DNA of 64,000 nucleotides from Saprospiraceae bacterium (GCA_016714985.1 JADKBS010000009.1:62001-126000); one strand, 5' to 3'. Numbered from the stretch's first letter, positions 55,071 to 64,000 are shown. Numbers and translations are program-made. The notes: a model not told the origin generated them from the letters alone.

Positions 55071-55335
55071 AGAGGGCCCCCCCCCCGGGCGGGGGGGGGG
55101 GGCCCCCCTGGGGGGGGGGGCCCGGACAAAAGAAACCCCCAAAAAAAAAAACCAAAAAAAGAAAAACCAAAAAAAAAAAAAGAAAAGCCGCCGGGCGGCG
55201 GGGGGGGGGGGGGGGGGGGGGGGGGCGGCCCCCCCCGGGGGGGGGGGGGGGGGGGGGGGGGGCCCAAACCCCAGAGGCCGCCGGGGGGGGGGGGGGGGCC
55301 GGGGGGGGGGCGGGGGGGGCGGGGGCGGGGGTAGT
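55071..55335. other. Homopolymer-rich block, probably consensus artefact
   Basis: Nearly pure runs of C, G and A (for example a G-run with few interruptions from 55200 to 55262, and an A-rich island 55138-55190). This is unlike anything else in the window and sits exactly between two gene ends. Open frames across it encode poly-Pro/poly-Gly and are not genes. The true sequence here is unknown. Confidence 0.8.
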
Positions 55336-55344
55336 CCCAAATCT

Positions 55345-57078
55345 TTACATCGTCGCCTTCCCGCCCCCCTGAAACATCACCTGCATCATCACGAACAGTC
55401 CTGCACCGCCGCCGCCCGCACCTTTGCAAACAAAATACACATCTTGCTTGCCCTGCGTCGGTTTTAGCGGAGCTACCGCAATGGTCGGTTTCATCTCGGA
55501 AGGCGGCGCATTGGGGTTCACCTCCGCAGGCGTGATGGGTGACGAAGTGCCAATCAACTCACCATCTGGAGAACCGAGGCGCACTTCCACCGTGCCACCC
55601 ATCATGCCGTAATTGGATGGTGCGTTGGCGATGATGGTGGCCGCCACCATGCCCGACAAATCCAACTGCTTGTAGGCAATCCAAGCACCGTCTTTTTGGG
55701 CGATGGCGATGTTCATTTCCGTGCCGGGAATCTTCATTTTCATGATGTCCTTTATCTCGTCCGAAGCGGCGGCGCTCAGGCTGGCATTGCGCAGCACCAG
55801 GGTCTGCTCGCCACGGATGCCGGGGATGCCATTGGCACCTTTGTCGGTGTACGAAGCTCGCAGGATGAACACGCCTTGGTCGCTTTGCCCTTTGGGGATG
55901 GCGGTCGTGTAGCTGCCTTTCAGCGGCAGGGAGTTGGCAGGTTTTTGTGTTAAACCGAGGATGTATTTCACCATTTCGGCCACGTCGCCGTCCTTGAGGC
56001 TGGGGTGTGCGGCCATCATCACCTCGCCCCATACGCCGCCGCCGCCGTTCTTGATTTTTTGTGACAAATACTGCGGTGCTTTCGGGTCGGTTTTGTATTT
56101 GTTGGAAATGTCGAGGTAGTTCGGCCCGATGGATTTCGAGTCGAGTTTGTGACAGGAATTGCAGTCCGATTTGTCCATCAGCGACTTGCCAGCGGAGGTC
56201 GCCAAATTGTCGGCGAATTGATGGCCTTGGGCAATGAGCGCCTTGTCGAAGCCCTCCGGCAGGTAGTCAATCGTGACGCTGACCGCCTCCGGCGCAATGC
56301 CCGAACTGGTCGTGCCGTCCTCTTTGTCGTTCACAACCACCTCATAATCAAAGGATTGGCCGGGGAAGAAGAAGCCGCCGTTGCCCTTCGTGATTTTCAA
56401 CTCGACCACGGGTGGCTCGTTGCCCGCCTGCACTTCGGTCGTTGAAACGGACTCGCCGCCCTTGCCATCGCTCACGGTCAATTCGACCTTGTAAGTGCCC
56501 GGTTTTTCAAAAGTAAAATCCATTTCAGGCGTGTTGAAGGTCTGCAACGATTTGCCGTCCGGTGAAATCACGTTCCACTTGTAGCTCACCTCATCCTTGT
56601 CCCAATCAGCAGTGCCTTTTGAGGTGAAATGCGTGGCAAACGGCACAGCCCCTTGCGTCTTGTCGGCTGCCACTTTCACCTGCGGATTGCGGTTACCAGC
56701 CGTGTATTCGATGCGCACGAGGCGGGCATCGGGGTTGCCCGTAAACCAGGCCGTGCCGTATTCCAGCACGTACAAATCCCCGTCCTTGCTGAATTCCATG
56801 TCAATCGGGTTGCTGAATTTATGGCTGCCCATGAATGGCTCCATGCTTTCGTAATTGCCTTCTTTGTCGAGGGTGACGGCCATTATCCAGCCCCGCATCC
56901 ACTCGTAGATGAAGAGTTTGTTGTTGTAATAATCGGGGAAGGGCCGCTTCGCTCCTTTGAAATCTTCGCTGTAAAAAACAGGGCCAGCCATGGCGTTCCG
57001 GCCACCCGTGCCCACCAGCGGAAACTCCTCCGATTCGGCATACGGATACCAGATGAAAGGCGGACTGACGGGCGGCAA
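55345..57078 (-). CDS. ThuA/sorbosone-dehydrogenase/cytochrome c lipoprotein, C-terminal fragment
   Basis: Continues the beta-propeller of 56883-58799 (ESEEFPLVGTGGRNAMAGPV, MEFSKDGDLYVLEYGTAWF). It then carries a PKD domain (AVPFATHFTSKGTADWDKDEV ... GTYKVELTVSDGKGGES) and a c-type cytochrome with heme motif CNSCH and an axial Met candidate in EVMMAAHPSL. At the end is a CBM6-like sandwich (GVFILRASYTDKGANGIPG ... GTVEVRLGSPDGELIG). It stops at 55345, right at the edge of the homopolymer block. Joined to the upstream fragment by an indel near 57082 (expected NTGLTELPPVSPPFIW). Confidence 0.85.
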   Translation of the reverse strand: MPPVSPPFIWYPYAESEEFPLVGTGGRNAMAGPVFYSEDFKGAKRPFPDYYNNKLFIYEWMRGWIMAVTLDKEGNYESMEPFMGSHKFSNPIDMEFSKDGDLYVLEYGTAWFTGNPDARLVRIEYTAGNRNPQVKVAADKTQGAVPFATHFTSKGTADWDKDEVSYKWNVISPDGKSLQTFNTPEMDFTFEKPGTYKVELTVSDGKGGESVSTTEVQAGNEPPVVELKITKGNGGFFFPGQSFDYEVVVNDKEDGTTSSGIAPEAVSVTIDYLPEGFDKALIAQGHQFADNLATSAGKSLMDKSDCNSCHKLDSKSIGPNYLDISNKYKTDPKAPQYLSQKIKNGGGGVWGEVMMAAHPSLKDGDVAEMVKYILGLTQKPANSLPLKGSYTTAIPKGQSDQGVFILRASYTDKGANGIPGIRGEQTLVLRNASLSAAASDEIKDIMKMKIPGTEMNIAIAQKDGAWIAYKQLDLSGMVAATIIANAPSNYGMMGGTVEVRLGSPDGELIGTSSPITPAEVNPNAPPSEMKPTIAVAPLKPTQGKQDVYFVCKGAGGGGAGLFVMMQVMFQGGGKATM

Positions 57079-58799
57079 TTCGTCAAACCCGTGTTGTTCG
57101 GCGAGTTGTTGATGGGCTTATCCGGGTTGTATTTCTCGCCGCTTTTTTGCGCAGCAAAATCATACTCCACGTAAGGATAGTTCTTGCCCACGAAGTACGG
57201 CCAGCCAAAGAAGCCCGCTTTTTTCGCTTGGTTCACTTCGTCGTAACCCCTTGAACCATAAGGGATTGAGTCATTGTTGGCGTCCGGCCCGACCTCGCCC
57301 CAGTAGAGGTAGCCCGTTTTTTTGTCCACCGAAATGCGGTAGGGGTTGCGGGTTCCCATCGCATAAATTTCAGGGCGGGTTTTCTCCATGCCCTTCGGGA
57401 AAAGGTTGCCCGCTGGGATGGTGTACGAGCCATCCGGCTGCACTTTGATGCGGATGATTTTGCCCCGCAGGTCGTTGGTGTTGCCGCTCGATTTTTGGGC
57501 GTCCCACGGGCCACGTTTTGGCCGCTCGTCGTTGGGGCCGTAGGCGAAGTCACGGGGGCTGGTATTGTCGCCCGTGCTCAGGTAGAGGTTGCCCTGCGCA
57601 TCGAAATCAATGGAGCCGCCCGTGTGGCAGCACTCCTCCCGCTGCACGGGTATGCGGATGATGATTTTTTTGGATGCCCGGTCGAGCTTTTCGTCCTTCA
57701 AAACATAGCGGGCCAGCACGTTCTCCGAGGTGTCGCCAGCGGGCGAGTAGTAGAAATAGATGAAATTGTTTTTCTCAAAATCGGGGTCGAGCTTCACGCC
57801 CAGCAAGCCGTCCTCTGCCTCCGATTTTTTGCCCTCGGCGCTGGTGTATTCGTGGCTGATGGGAATGGTGTCAACGACCATCGTGGCCTTCTCGTTTTGG
57901 TCGTAAATCTTGATAGCGCCATGCCGCTCGATGTAGAGCACATTGCCGCTCGGCAACAAGGCCAGTTCGATGGGTTCGTTCAGTCCTTCCTCCAGCACGA
58001 CCTTGTTGAAACGGTTCTCCTCTGGCATCTTCGCCGTGCGTACTGCACTGTAATTCAAGGCTTTAGGCTTGCCGTCGTCGAGCGCCCATTTGAGGCCGCC
58101 CCAAAGATGTTCGAGGAAAAGCTGCTCGGAAAACGACTCATTGGTATGGCCCATCGCCGTGTAAAACGCCCGCCCGCCATCGTACTCGTGGTACCAGGAC
58201 ATGGGGTGGTCGTCGCCCATATTGCCCTCTTTGTAGGTCTTTTCGTCAATGGCCACGAGCGGTTTCACGTCCTTGTTCATCTGCTTGAAATTGTAGAACT
58301 CGTCCGTGCGCTTGAAGCGGTCGGGCAGGTGCTTGCAAGCCTCGTGGTTCTTGTCCACGACGTAGAACTCGCCCTCTTGCACGTTCGGATTGCCGGGATG
58401 GTCTTTGAAATAAGCGCCCGCCATCTTGCCGTACCAAGGCCAGCCGTACTCCGTGTCAGTCGCCGAGTGGATGCCGACCCAGCCGCCGCCTGCTTGGATG
58501 AACCGCTCGAAATTGTTCTGCTGCTCCGGGTTCAGCACGTCGCCCGTGGTGTTGAGGAAGACCACGGCATGGTATTTTTTCAGGTTGTCTTCGTAAAAAG
58601 CAGAGTCGTTCTCTGTGGTGTCCACCACGAATTGGTGCTTCTTGCCCATTTCGAGCATGGCTAACTTGCCCGCCTCGATGCTCTCGTGGCGAAAGCCTGC
58701 GGTCTTGGAGAAGACGAGGACACGGGGCGTTTCTTTTTTGCAGGATGAGAAGATAAAAACCGCGACTAATGCGCTGAAAACCAAGTGGTTGAGTTTCAT
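56883..58799 (-). CDS. ThuA/sorbosone-dehydrogenase/cytochrome c lipoprotein, N-terminal fragment
   Basis: Start ATG 58799 gives a lipoprotein signal (NHLVFSALVAVFIFSSCKK). Residues ~28-240 are a ThuA-like domain (VLVFSKTAGFRHESIEAGK, AVVFLNTTGDVLNPEQQNNF, GGGWVGIHSATDTEYGWPWY, DDHPMSWYHEYDGGRAFYTA, HLWGGLKWAL). From ~265 a glucose/sorbosone dehydrogenase-type propeller begins (LNEPIELALLPSGNVLYIER, ECCHTGGSIDFDAQGNLYLS, GTRNPYRISVDKKTGYLYWG, EVGPDANNDS). After ~57085 it is out of frame. Together with 55345-57078 it makes a ~1,130-residue outer-membrane or periplasmic oxidoreductase-like protein; multi-domain fusions of this order are common in Bacteroidota and Planctomycetes. Sugar oxidation with electron transfer to the heme is inferred. 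Confidence 0.88.
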   Translation of the reverse strand: MKLNHLVFSALVAVFIFSSCKKETPRVLVFSKTAGFRHESIEAGKLAMLEMGKKHQFVVDTTENDSAFYEDNLKKYHAVVFLNTTGDVLNPEQQNNFERFIQAGGGWVGIHSATDTEYGWPWYGKMAGAYFKDHPGNPNVQEGEFYVVDKNHEACKHLPDRFKRTDEFYNFKQMNKDVKPLVAIDEKTYKEGNMGDDHPMSWYHEYDGGRAFYTAMGHTNESFSEQLFLEHLWGGLKWALDDGKPKALNYSAVRTAKMPEENRFNKVVLEEGLNEPIELALLPSGNVLYIERHGAIKIYDQNEKATMVVDTIPISHEYTSAEGKKSEAEDGLLGVKLDPDFEKNNFIYFYYSPAGDTSENVLARYVLKDEKLDRASKKIIIRIPVQREECCHTGGSIDFDAQGNLYLSTGDNTSPRDFAYGPNDERPKRGPWDAQKSSGNTNDLRGKIIRIKVQPDGSYTIPAGNLFPKGMEKTRPEIYAMGTRNPYRISVDKKTGYLYWGEVGPDANNDSIPYGSRGYDEVNQAKKAGFFGWPYFVGKNYPYVEYDFAAQKSGEKYNPDKPINNSPNNTGLTNCRPSVRLSSGIRMPNRRSFRWWARVAGTPWLALFFTAKISKERSGPSPIITTTNSSSTSGCGAG

Positions 58800-59000
58800 A
58801 TTGAACAATGAAATTTGGTAGAAATGAATTTATGAAGGCTTTTCAAGATTTTGTACAAAGAGATTTGCTTTTGCGAACATAAGGATACCTTGTAGATATA
58901 AGTCGGAAATTTGGAGATAAGGCCAATTTCGTTCGCCTACCTGCAATCCCCCTTTGGGCAAAAGGTCAGAATTTCGTATGTTTGCTCAAAATTGTATGCG

Positions 59001-59627
59001 ATGAATGTAGAAAATATTGCTACTGGAACCAGTTCTCCGGCTACCCCACCCCGCCGCAAGCGAAATGGGAAGGCAGGAAAAATAACCGTACAGGAGTTTT
59101 TGGAGAAATACAGCCAACGGGAAGATGGCTATAAATATGAGTACCAAGACGGACAGGTCATTAAATCAAGCTATACTATGAACTACATTCAGAAGTACAT
59201 TGCGAAGAACTTGACAGTTTTTTTCTACTCCCTTTTCTTTCAAAAAAAAGTAAAAGGTACGCTCGATACTGAGTTGGATACCTGGTTGACTGCCTCTAAA
59301 ATGCGTAGGCCCGACTTGTGCTATATGGACCCACAACAAGACTACGAAGCAGCGCATGGTGGCAAACCCGTTCCGGAATTTGTAATAGAAATCATTTCCA
59401 CCAACGACACTGCCGAGTATTATGACGACAAGCTGAGCGTGTATTTCGAGCAAGGCGTGAAAGTAGTGTGGTTCATCTATCCTAAAAGCGAAAAAGTACA
59501 GATTTACCTCCACGATGAAAGCAGCACCACCTGCCGGGGCGACATGGTATGCTCCGCTGCCCCTGTGTTGCCCGCCTTCGCACTTCCCGCCAAGGATATA
59601 TTCGTCAAGCCGGAAAAACCGGAATAA
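59001..59627 (+). CDS. Uma2-family putative endonuclease
   Basis: 208 residues from ATG 59001 (MNVENIATGTSSP). After a basic N-terminus comes the Uma2 PD-(D/E)XK core: VQEFLEKYSQREDGYKYEYQ, MRRPDLCYMDPQ (catalytic Asp), VPEFVIEIISTNDTAEYYDDK (Glu and Lys side) and LSVYFEQGVKVVWFIYPKSEKVQIY. Uma2 genes are highly expanded in some bacteria with no proven function. Isolated on the plus strand between minus-strand glycan genes. Confidence 0.9.
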   Translation: MNVENIATGTSSPATPPRRKRNGKAGKITVQEFLEKYSQREDGYKYEYQDGQVIKSSYTMNYIQKYIAKNLTVFFYSLFFQKKVKGTLDTELDTWLTASKMRRPDLCYMDPQQDYEAAHGGKPVPEFVIEIISTNDTAEYYDDKLSVYFEQGVKVVWFIYPKSEKVQIYLHDESSTTCRGDMVCSAAPVLPAFALPAKDIFVKPEKPE

Positions 59628-59696
59628 AGCTTAATGATTCTCTCCCAAAAACCTCTTATGTTTTCAACCGCCATAAAGGGTTCCCTGTCTTAGTGG

Positions 59697-62400
59697 TTAA
59701 GGTTGCACCAATACCCACACCGGCCCCAACAACCCTGATGGCAACAGCGGCTCATTCCCCCGATAGAAAGGCATCGTCGTGAACGTGATTTTCTCCTTCA
59801 CGCCCGGCTGCGCATCGCCGATGAGGCGGTTCACCCAAAGGTTCGTCACTTTGATTTCCAATTGATTGGTGCCCGTTTTCATGGCCTCCGTAATGTCCAA
59901 TTTGAAAGGCGTTTTCCAAACCGTGCCGACAAGCTTCCCGTTGACGCTCACTTCGGCGATGTTCTTCACGTCGCCGAGGTCGAGATAATAGCGGCTTCCA
60001 CTCGCCAGTTCCTTGATGTGGCTTCCACTCGCCAGTTCCTTGATATTGAACGAATTGCGATAGGTAGCCGTGCCACTGAAATACTTGATGCCATCATTGT
60101 AATGCTCTGACCACGAAATAAGCCTTTCAAACAAAGCCGTCTTTGGGGCACCCCGTTTTTCCTGGAAATCCACTTGCCAAGTGCCGTTCATTTTGGAGAT
60201 TTTAAATTCTCCCGATACTGGCAAAGAATGTTTCAAATCACTTGTATTTTCTTTGAAAACGATAAAGACGGCGTCCCAAGGTTCAAAGTAAAAAGGCACA
60301 ATGGTACGCCCGTTTTCGATGCGCCAATTAAGTTTCGAGGTCTTGCCCGTTTGGGCGTTCCAAAGTTCCGGCACCCGACCGCTCACCCTGAAGCTGATTT
60401 CGACGTAGTTCTGGTAGTCACCAATGTCGCTGCGACTGTTCAGCCAGTAGATGTCTGCCTCAGCCGTTTTCCGGTGCACATACAGCACCTTCGCCTTCGC
60501 ACTGTTGTTTTTGATGATGACATCCTCATTCACGCCCTGTGATTTCAGCAAGTTGGCAGCGGTTTGGTTGGAAACATTGGCATGGCCCCAAAGCTCATTC
60601 AGTACCGCTTGGAACTCGGCAGGGTCGTCGCTCAGGCTGGGCGATTTTTGAGGCTTGAAGCCTGTCACCTTTGCGCCCGCCTTCACCAAATCCCGAAGCT
60701 TTTTCAGCACGGGCAGCGTCATCAGTTTGGCACTTTCATCGAGCACCAGCACGCTGTACGAGCCGCCGCCGGGCGTGGTGATTTTGCCATTTTCGACCTT
60801 AAGCACGTTCATCAGCGCCGAGGAGTTCACGAAATCGTATTCATAACCGGGAATTTCAGGCAGCTTTTCCTTGAAACGCCAAGTCAAGTTCGTGTTTTCG
60901 CCATAATAAACCAAGGCATCCGCCACGAACTGGCCCTGCTGCAAAAGGTGGCAAGAGCGGCTGAGGTAGTCCACCCAAGCCTTTGCGCCAGCACCCGACC
61001 AAGTCTCCTGCCGGGTGAAATATTGGCCGAATGGCCCAAGGGAAAACCCGGGCATTTTATCGTCCAACGGCTGGTGGACGCTGGTGTGGATGACGAAGCG
61101 GTTCAAGCCGCTGGCCATCTCCAAATCCGCTGTGCGCTTGAGCTTTTCGGGGTGCCAACTGAAGGCATTTTGAACGGCGGTCATGCTTTCGGCGGCCACG
61201 ATAGGCTTGCCGTAAATATGCGCCACGGATGCAGATTCCCGTATATCGGCCTCGCTGCGCACCTCCTCGTCGGGGCCAGCGGCCAGGCTGCCGGGCGTCC
61301 ACATGGCGCTCATCGGAATGTCGGAATATCGCTTCACGTCCATACCGTCGGCCAGGTAAATCCGGCGGTCTTCGTGCGACTCGGTGTAGCGTTTCATGCC
61401 CCGTTTGTGAAGCTCTTCGCCAATGACGTCGTAGTGGTTTTCGGCAATCATTTCACCGATGGTTTTCCGAAAATCCCATAAAAACGCTTCGCTGGCCTCT
61501 CGGCTTTTCACGATGCGGCCCGTCAGCACGGGCACCCACGGCTCTATCCGATAGCCCCTTCGCTTCGCAAATTCTTCGGGCATGGCCTTCGTCCATGTCA
61601 TGTGGCCCGCTTCGTAGCTGTCAAGAATCATGTGACTTAGCCCCTTGCTGCCCATCAAACCACCTGTAGCATCCTTGTACATATCGAGGTAGGCGTTGAT
61701 GTATTTTCGAACAGCGGCCTTGTCGAGTTTGTCCACTTCGAGGCCCGTGGCTTCGGGCGATGCGGGGTGGTTTTGGCGGCCCGTGAGGGAGTAGCCGAAC
61801 CGCAAAATCAGCCAGTTCCCGCCCCCTGAAGGGGGAGTCCAGTCCAAACTGCCGTCCGGCTTCATTTTTTGGGTCAAATCAACGACGTTTTCCAACGGAA
61901 TGGCGTCGGCATTTTCGGCCAAATACGAGGGGTAATCCTCCCGCCAAGGGGTGAAACCCGCCTTGTCCTCGGCCTGTTCAATGCGGTCGGCGGTGTAAAG
62001 CATCCACTCGGCCACGTTGACGCCGTCGGGCTTTTGTGATTCGCTGTCGCCCGTCATCATGGCCACCCACGGGTTGAAGGGCGATGCCAATGTTTCATAG
62101 CAAAGCCGCCAATATTTGGCCGTGGTGGCCGGGAAGGCGATGGTGTTCAACGGGTTGATGCTGCCCGTGAAGCTGGCGATTTTTCGGAAGTTCACCCCGT
62201 CGTCGCTGACCTTGATGCTGCGGTTGAGCGGGCCGCCGTTGAACTCTTCTAGCATCACGTGCAAGGCCCCAGCGAGCGAGGAAGCCTTGAAAGTTTGCGG
62301 AGCGGCAAACTCGTATTGCACCCACATATCCTCTCCAACGGCCATCGGTGGCAAGAAGCTGACTTTCTCTAAGTCGTTGTCAGTCAATTCTTTAGCGTAA
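59697..62400 (-). CDS. GH106-like alpha-L-rhamnosidase, main fragment
   Basis: Large exported glycosidase resembling family 106. It contains VGEDMWVQYEFAAPQTFKAS, WRLCYETLASPFNPWVAMM, HMILDSYEAGHMTWTKAMPEE with the acidic catalytic region, GYRIEPWVPVLTGRIV, KPIVAAESMTAVQNAFSWHP and, C-terminally, a GH2-type sugar-binding module (YYLDLGDVKNIAEVSVNGKL, VTNLWVNRLIGDAQPG). A 27-bp tandem duplication at 59993-60048 repeats the IKELASGS segment in frame. The true N-terminus is in 62384-63040; one A is missing near 62392, where LKELTDNDLEKV spans the junction. It would release L-rhamnose for the operon at 36.6-42.3 kb. Confidence 0.87.
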
Positions 62401-63040
62401 AATTTCCGCCGCTGGAACTTACTTTCGGGTTCATGTTGGCCAATGGTTCGTCCACGTCCAGCAGCTTGTATGCGATGACGAGGGCATCGGCGTAGTATTC
62501 CGGACCGGGCTTGGATTCTTCGCCCATCGCCGAGGTTTTCGGAATGCCCACGTTGCCGAACTTGCCCGATGTGGCAGCGGGCTGCAGCAGCTTCCCATTG
62601 AACGGTTTGCCGCCTTCGACCCTCGTGCGGGTGAAGACGTATTTTTTCATGCCGTCTTCGGCAGGCACCCACGGGCCGCCCGTCACCGACCAGCCGGGCG
62701 AGCCAGCGATGGCCATTTCCAGCCCTTTTTGGTCAGCAAGCTCGGTAGCGAAGCGGAAGGCCTCCTTCCATTCCGGCGTCATAAACACGAGCTTTTTCTC
62801 CGTCACTTGCGGGGTAAATAGGTTTGCGTCGAAGTTTTGGAAGCCGCCTATACCCGTCCGCTGCATCCATTCTAGGTCTTTCTGGATGCCATGCTTGGTC
62901 ACGTTGCCGTTCATCCAATGCCACCAGACACGAGGCCGTGCAGCGTTGGGCGGGTTCTGAAAATTGGTGAGGAGGTCGTTTTGCGCCAGCGAAAAAAGCG
63001 GCAGCAGTAAAAGGAAGAAAAGTGATTTACAAAATTTCAT
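62384..63040 (-). CDS. GH106-like alpha-L-rhamnosidase, N-terminal fragment
   Basis: Signal peptide SLFFLLLLPLFSLAQ, then the family opening PPNAARPRVWWHWMNGNVTK, GIQKDLEWMQRTGIGGFQNFD, and MTPEWKEAFRFATELADQKG with EMAIAGSPGWSVTGGPWV. The frame ends in NFTLKN and resumes in 59697-62400. Combined length ~1,110 residues, normal for this family. Confidence 0.87.
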   Translation of the reverse strand: MKFCKSLFFLLLLPLFSLAQNDLLTNFQNPPNAARPRVWWHWMNGNVTKHGIQKDLEWMQRTGIGGFQNFDANLFTPQVTEKKLVFMTPEWKEAFRFATELADQKGLEMAIAGSPGWSVTGGPWVPAEDGMKKYVFTRTRVEGGKPFNGKLLQPAATSGKFGNVGIPKTSAMGEESKPGPEYYADALVIAYKLLDVDEPLANMNPKVSSSGGNFTLKN

Positions 63041-63073
63041 GCGGCAATTCGTTTCCGCAAAGGAACTAAAAAC

Positions 63074-63850
63074 CTATTGGGTCATGCAACCCAAAGTTTT
63101 CATCCATTCGATTTCTTCGGGTGTAAATGTGGGCGGAGGCGGGATTTCGGCGTAGTTGATGGATTTATTAAAAGCGCCTTGCTCATATAAATCTTTCATG
63201 GCCTGCCCCAAGTCGAGTACCGTATCTTCATCTGGCTGCCTTAATGGGACGGGAATAACTGGAAGCGGGTCTTTCACGCTCATTGCCCAAAAATGAGTCC
63301 TACCGATGCCTGCTCGAATGAGCGTAACCAAATAATGGCATTTGGGAATGTACGGGTGGGCGAGGGGCCGCTCTCCTCGTCTCAACAAATCAACCTCAAT
63401 GAGGTGAACACCACCATAATGCACCCGCAAACGCTTTTCCCGATAGGGTTGAAGCCCTGGGTTCCGCTTGTTGACCGTAGAAAGGATTTCAATGGCAGTG
63501 ATGAGTTTGTTGTGCTTTCTGTCCCGGATTTCGACCACAGGGATTCGAACTTCCACGGGCTTGATGTCGGGCAATATGGCTGTCTCTGGAGTTAGTACAG
63601 GCAGATGGTAAGTGGCAGCGGCAGGTTCCATTAGCAAGTCCACTTTTTGGAAAATCTCCACATCAGGGTACATTATTCCCACATCCTCGAAGGCGGTATC
63701 CTCTACGGTATAATTGTTCAAGTGAACGATGTAATGCCCACTCAATCGTTGAACCAGTTGCACTTTAATCAAGTACGCAAGGCTGTTTTGGTCATCTGGG
63801 AAAAGATGCCCTTCGAGGTAGGGGTCCATACCGGGGAAGGGTGACGACAT
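63074..63850 (-). CDS. DUF4058 family protein
   Basis: 258 residues from ATG 63850 (MSSPFPGMDPYLEGHLFPDD), the signature opening of DUF4058. VEIRDRKHNKLITAIEILST follows, then YREKRLRVHYGGVHLIEVDLLRRGERP, reminiscent of the PD-(D/E)XK arrangement in Uma2 proteins, and late LRQPDEDTVLDLGQAMKDLYE. Function unknown; the family is expanded in Cyanobacteria and scattered in sludge Bacteroidota. Starts 28 bp after the stop of the partial gene at the right edge. Confidence 0.9.
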   Translation of the reverse strand: MSSPFPGMDPYLEGHLFPDDQNSLAYLIKVQLVQRLSGHYIVHLNNYTVEDTAFEDVGIMYPDVEIFQKVDLLMEPAAATYHLPVLTPETAILPDIKPVEVRIPVVEIRDRKHNKLITAIEILSTVNKRNPGLQPYREKRLRVHYGGVHLIEVDLLRRGERPLAHPYIPKCHYLVTLIRAGIGRTHFWAMSVKDPLPVIPVPLRQPDEDTVLDLGQAMKDLYEQGAFNKSINYAEIPPPPTFTPEEIEWMKTLGCMTQ

Positions 63851-63878
63851 GGCGCTGATTTTTGGCAGTAAATTCAAT

Positions 63879-64000
63879 TCAAAAACTTAATTTGCGATAA
63901 AGCTCCTGCATTTTGATAGAACCTTCTCCAAGTATTGGAATACTGCTCTCCATGGTTGAGAAATCTTGCAACGACCACTTCCCTGTGGCCATGTCACGGG
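63879..64000 (-). CDS. Partial gene, C-terminal end only
   Basis: The minus strand is open from the right edge to a TGA at 63879, reading KWSLQDFSTMESSIPILGEG, then MQELYRKLSF. About 40 residues are visible, too little to name a family. Spacing to DUF4058 (28 bp) suggests one transcript. Confidence 0.5.
   Translation of the reverse strand, partial: RDMATGKWSLQDFSTMESSIPILGEGSIKMQELYRKLSF

Noticed and set aside
54983..55429. Poly-proline and poly-glycine frames over the homopolymer block
   Set aside because: Product of the low-complexity sequence, probably artefactual.
57495..58664. 389-codon plus-strand frame opposite the ThuA/dehydrogenase gene
   Set aside because: Antisense to a clearly recognisable lipoprotein; composition is shadow-like.
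60564..61481. 305-codon plus-strand frame opposite the rhamnosidase
   Set aside because: Antisense shadow of a GH106-like gene with intact motifs on the minus strand.

Overview
The window looks like a chromosomal stretch from a Bacteroidota bacterium, most likely a Saprospiraceae/Chitinophagaceae-type environmental heterotroph. Evidence: type IX secretion (T9SS) C-terminal domains of both type A and type B, a TonB-dependent receptor with a carboxypeptidase-like N-terminal domain, DUF4252, DUF1573 and DUF4230 proteins, an ECF sigma module, -7 boxes of the TAnnTTTG type, and no Shine-Dalgarno pattern. I saw no rRNA, tRNA or CRISPR array. At least fifteen genes are interrupted by single-base indels, mostly in homopolymers or duplicated DNA. 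Resolving each one restores a full-length family member, so I read most of them as consensus errors of a long-read or metagenome assembly. The poly-G/poly-A block at 55071-55335 is probably artefact as well.

Layout. 1-11190 (minus): one giant secreted beta-helix protein, running off the left edge, with an internal ~2.5-kb tandem repeat. A small secreted paralogue of its N-terminal domain sits just upstream at 11258-11731. 12.7-16.6 kb (minus): class II aldolase, then an ECF sigma / anti-sigma / two DUF4252 operon. 16.8-20.8 kb (plus): a two-AAA Clp-like ATPase with a release-factor-like C-terminus, followed by a small HTH protein. 21-28 kb (minus): T9SS-exported alpha/beta hydrolase, TonB receptor, ZIP transporter, PAP2 phosphatase, YajC, DUF1573. 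28-36.6 kb: aroK, a SPOR-like membrane protein, folP, DinB, DUF4230, and a large type-B T9SS surface protein.

36.6-63 kb is a carbohydrate-use region centred on L-rhamnose. One minus-strand operon holds the aldolase/dehydrogenase fusion, mutarotase, isomerase and kinase. Around it lie GH97, GH2 and GH106-like hydrolases, a secreted esterase, an NCS1-type permease, a WG-repeat protein, a kelch lipoprotein and a ThuA/sorbosone-dehydrogenase/cytochrome c lipoprotein. Exported hydrolases could strip rhamnose and galactose/glucose from a branched polymer, with the rhamnose operon taking the sugar to dihydroxyacetone phosphate plus L-lactate; this pathway link is inference from gene content.

The region shows rearrangement: a GxxExxY gene flanked by inverted repeats lies inside the rhamnose operon, and decayed fragments of the rhamnose aldolase gene and the esterase gene sit elsewhere in the cluster. 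A separate repeat family, two long hairpins enclosed by terminal inverted repeats, occurs three times between 16.7 and 28.2 kb.
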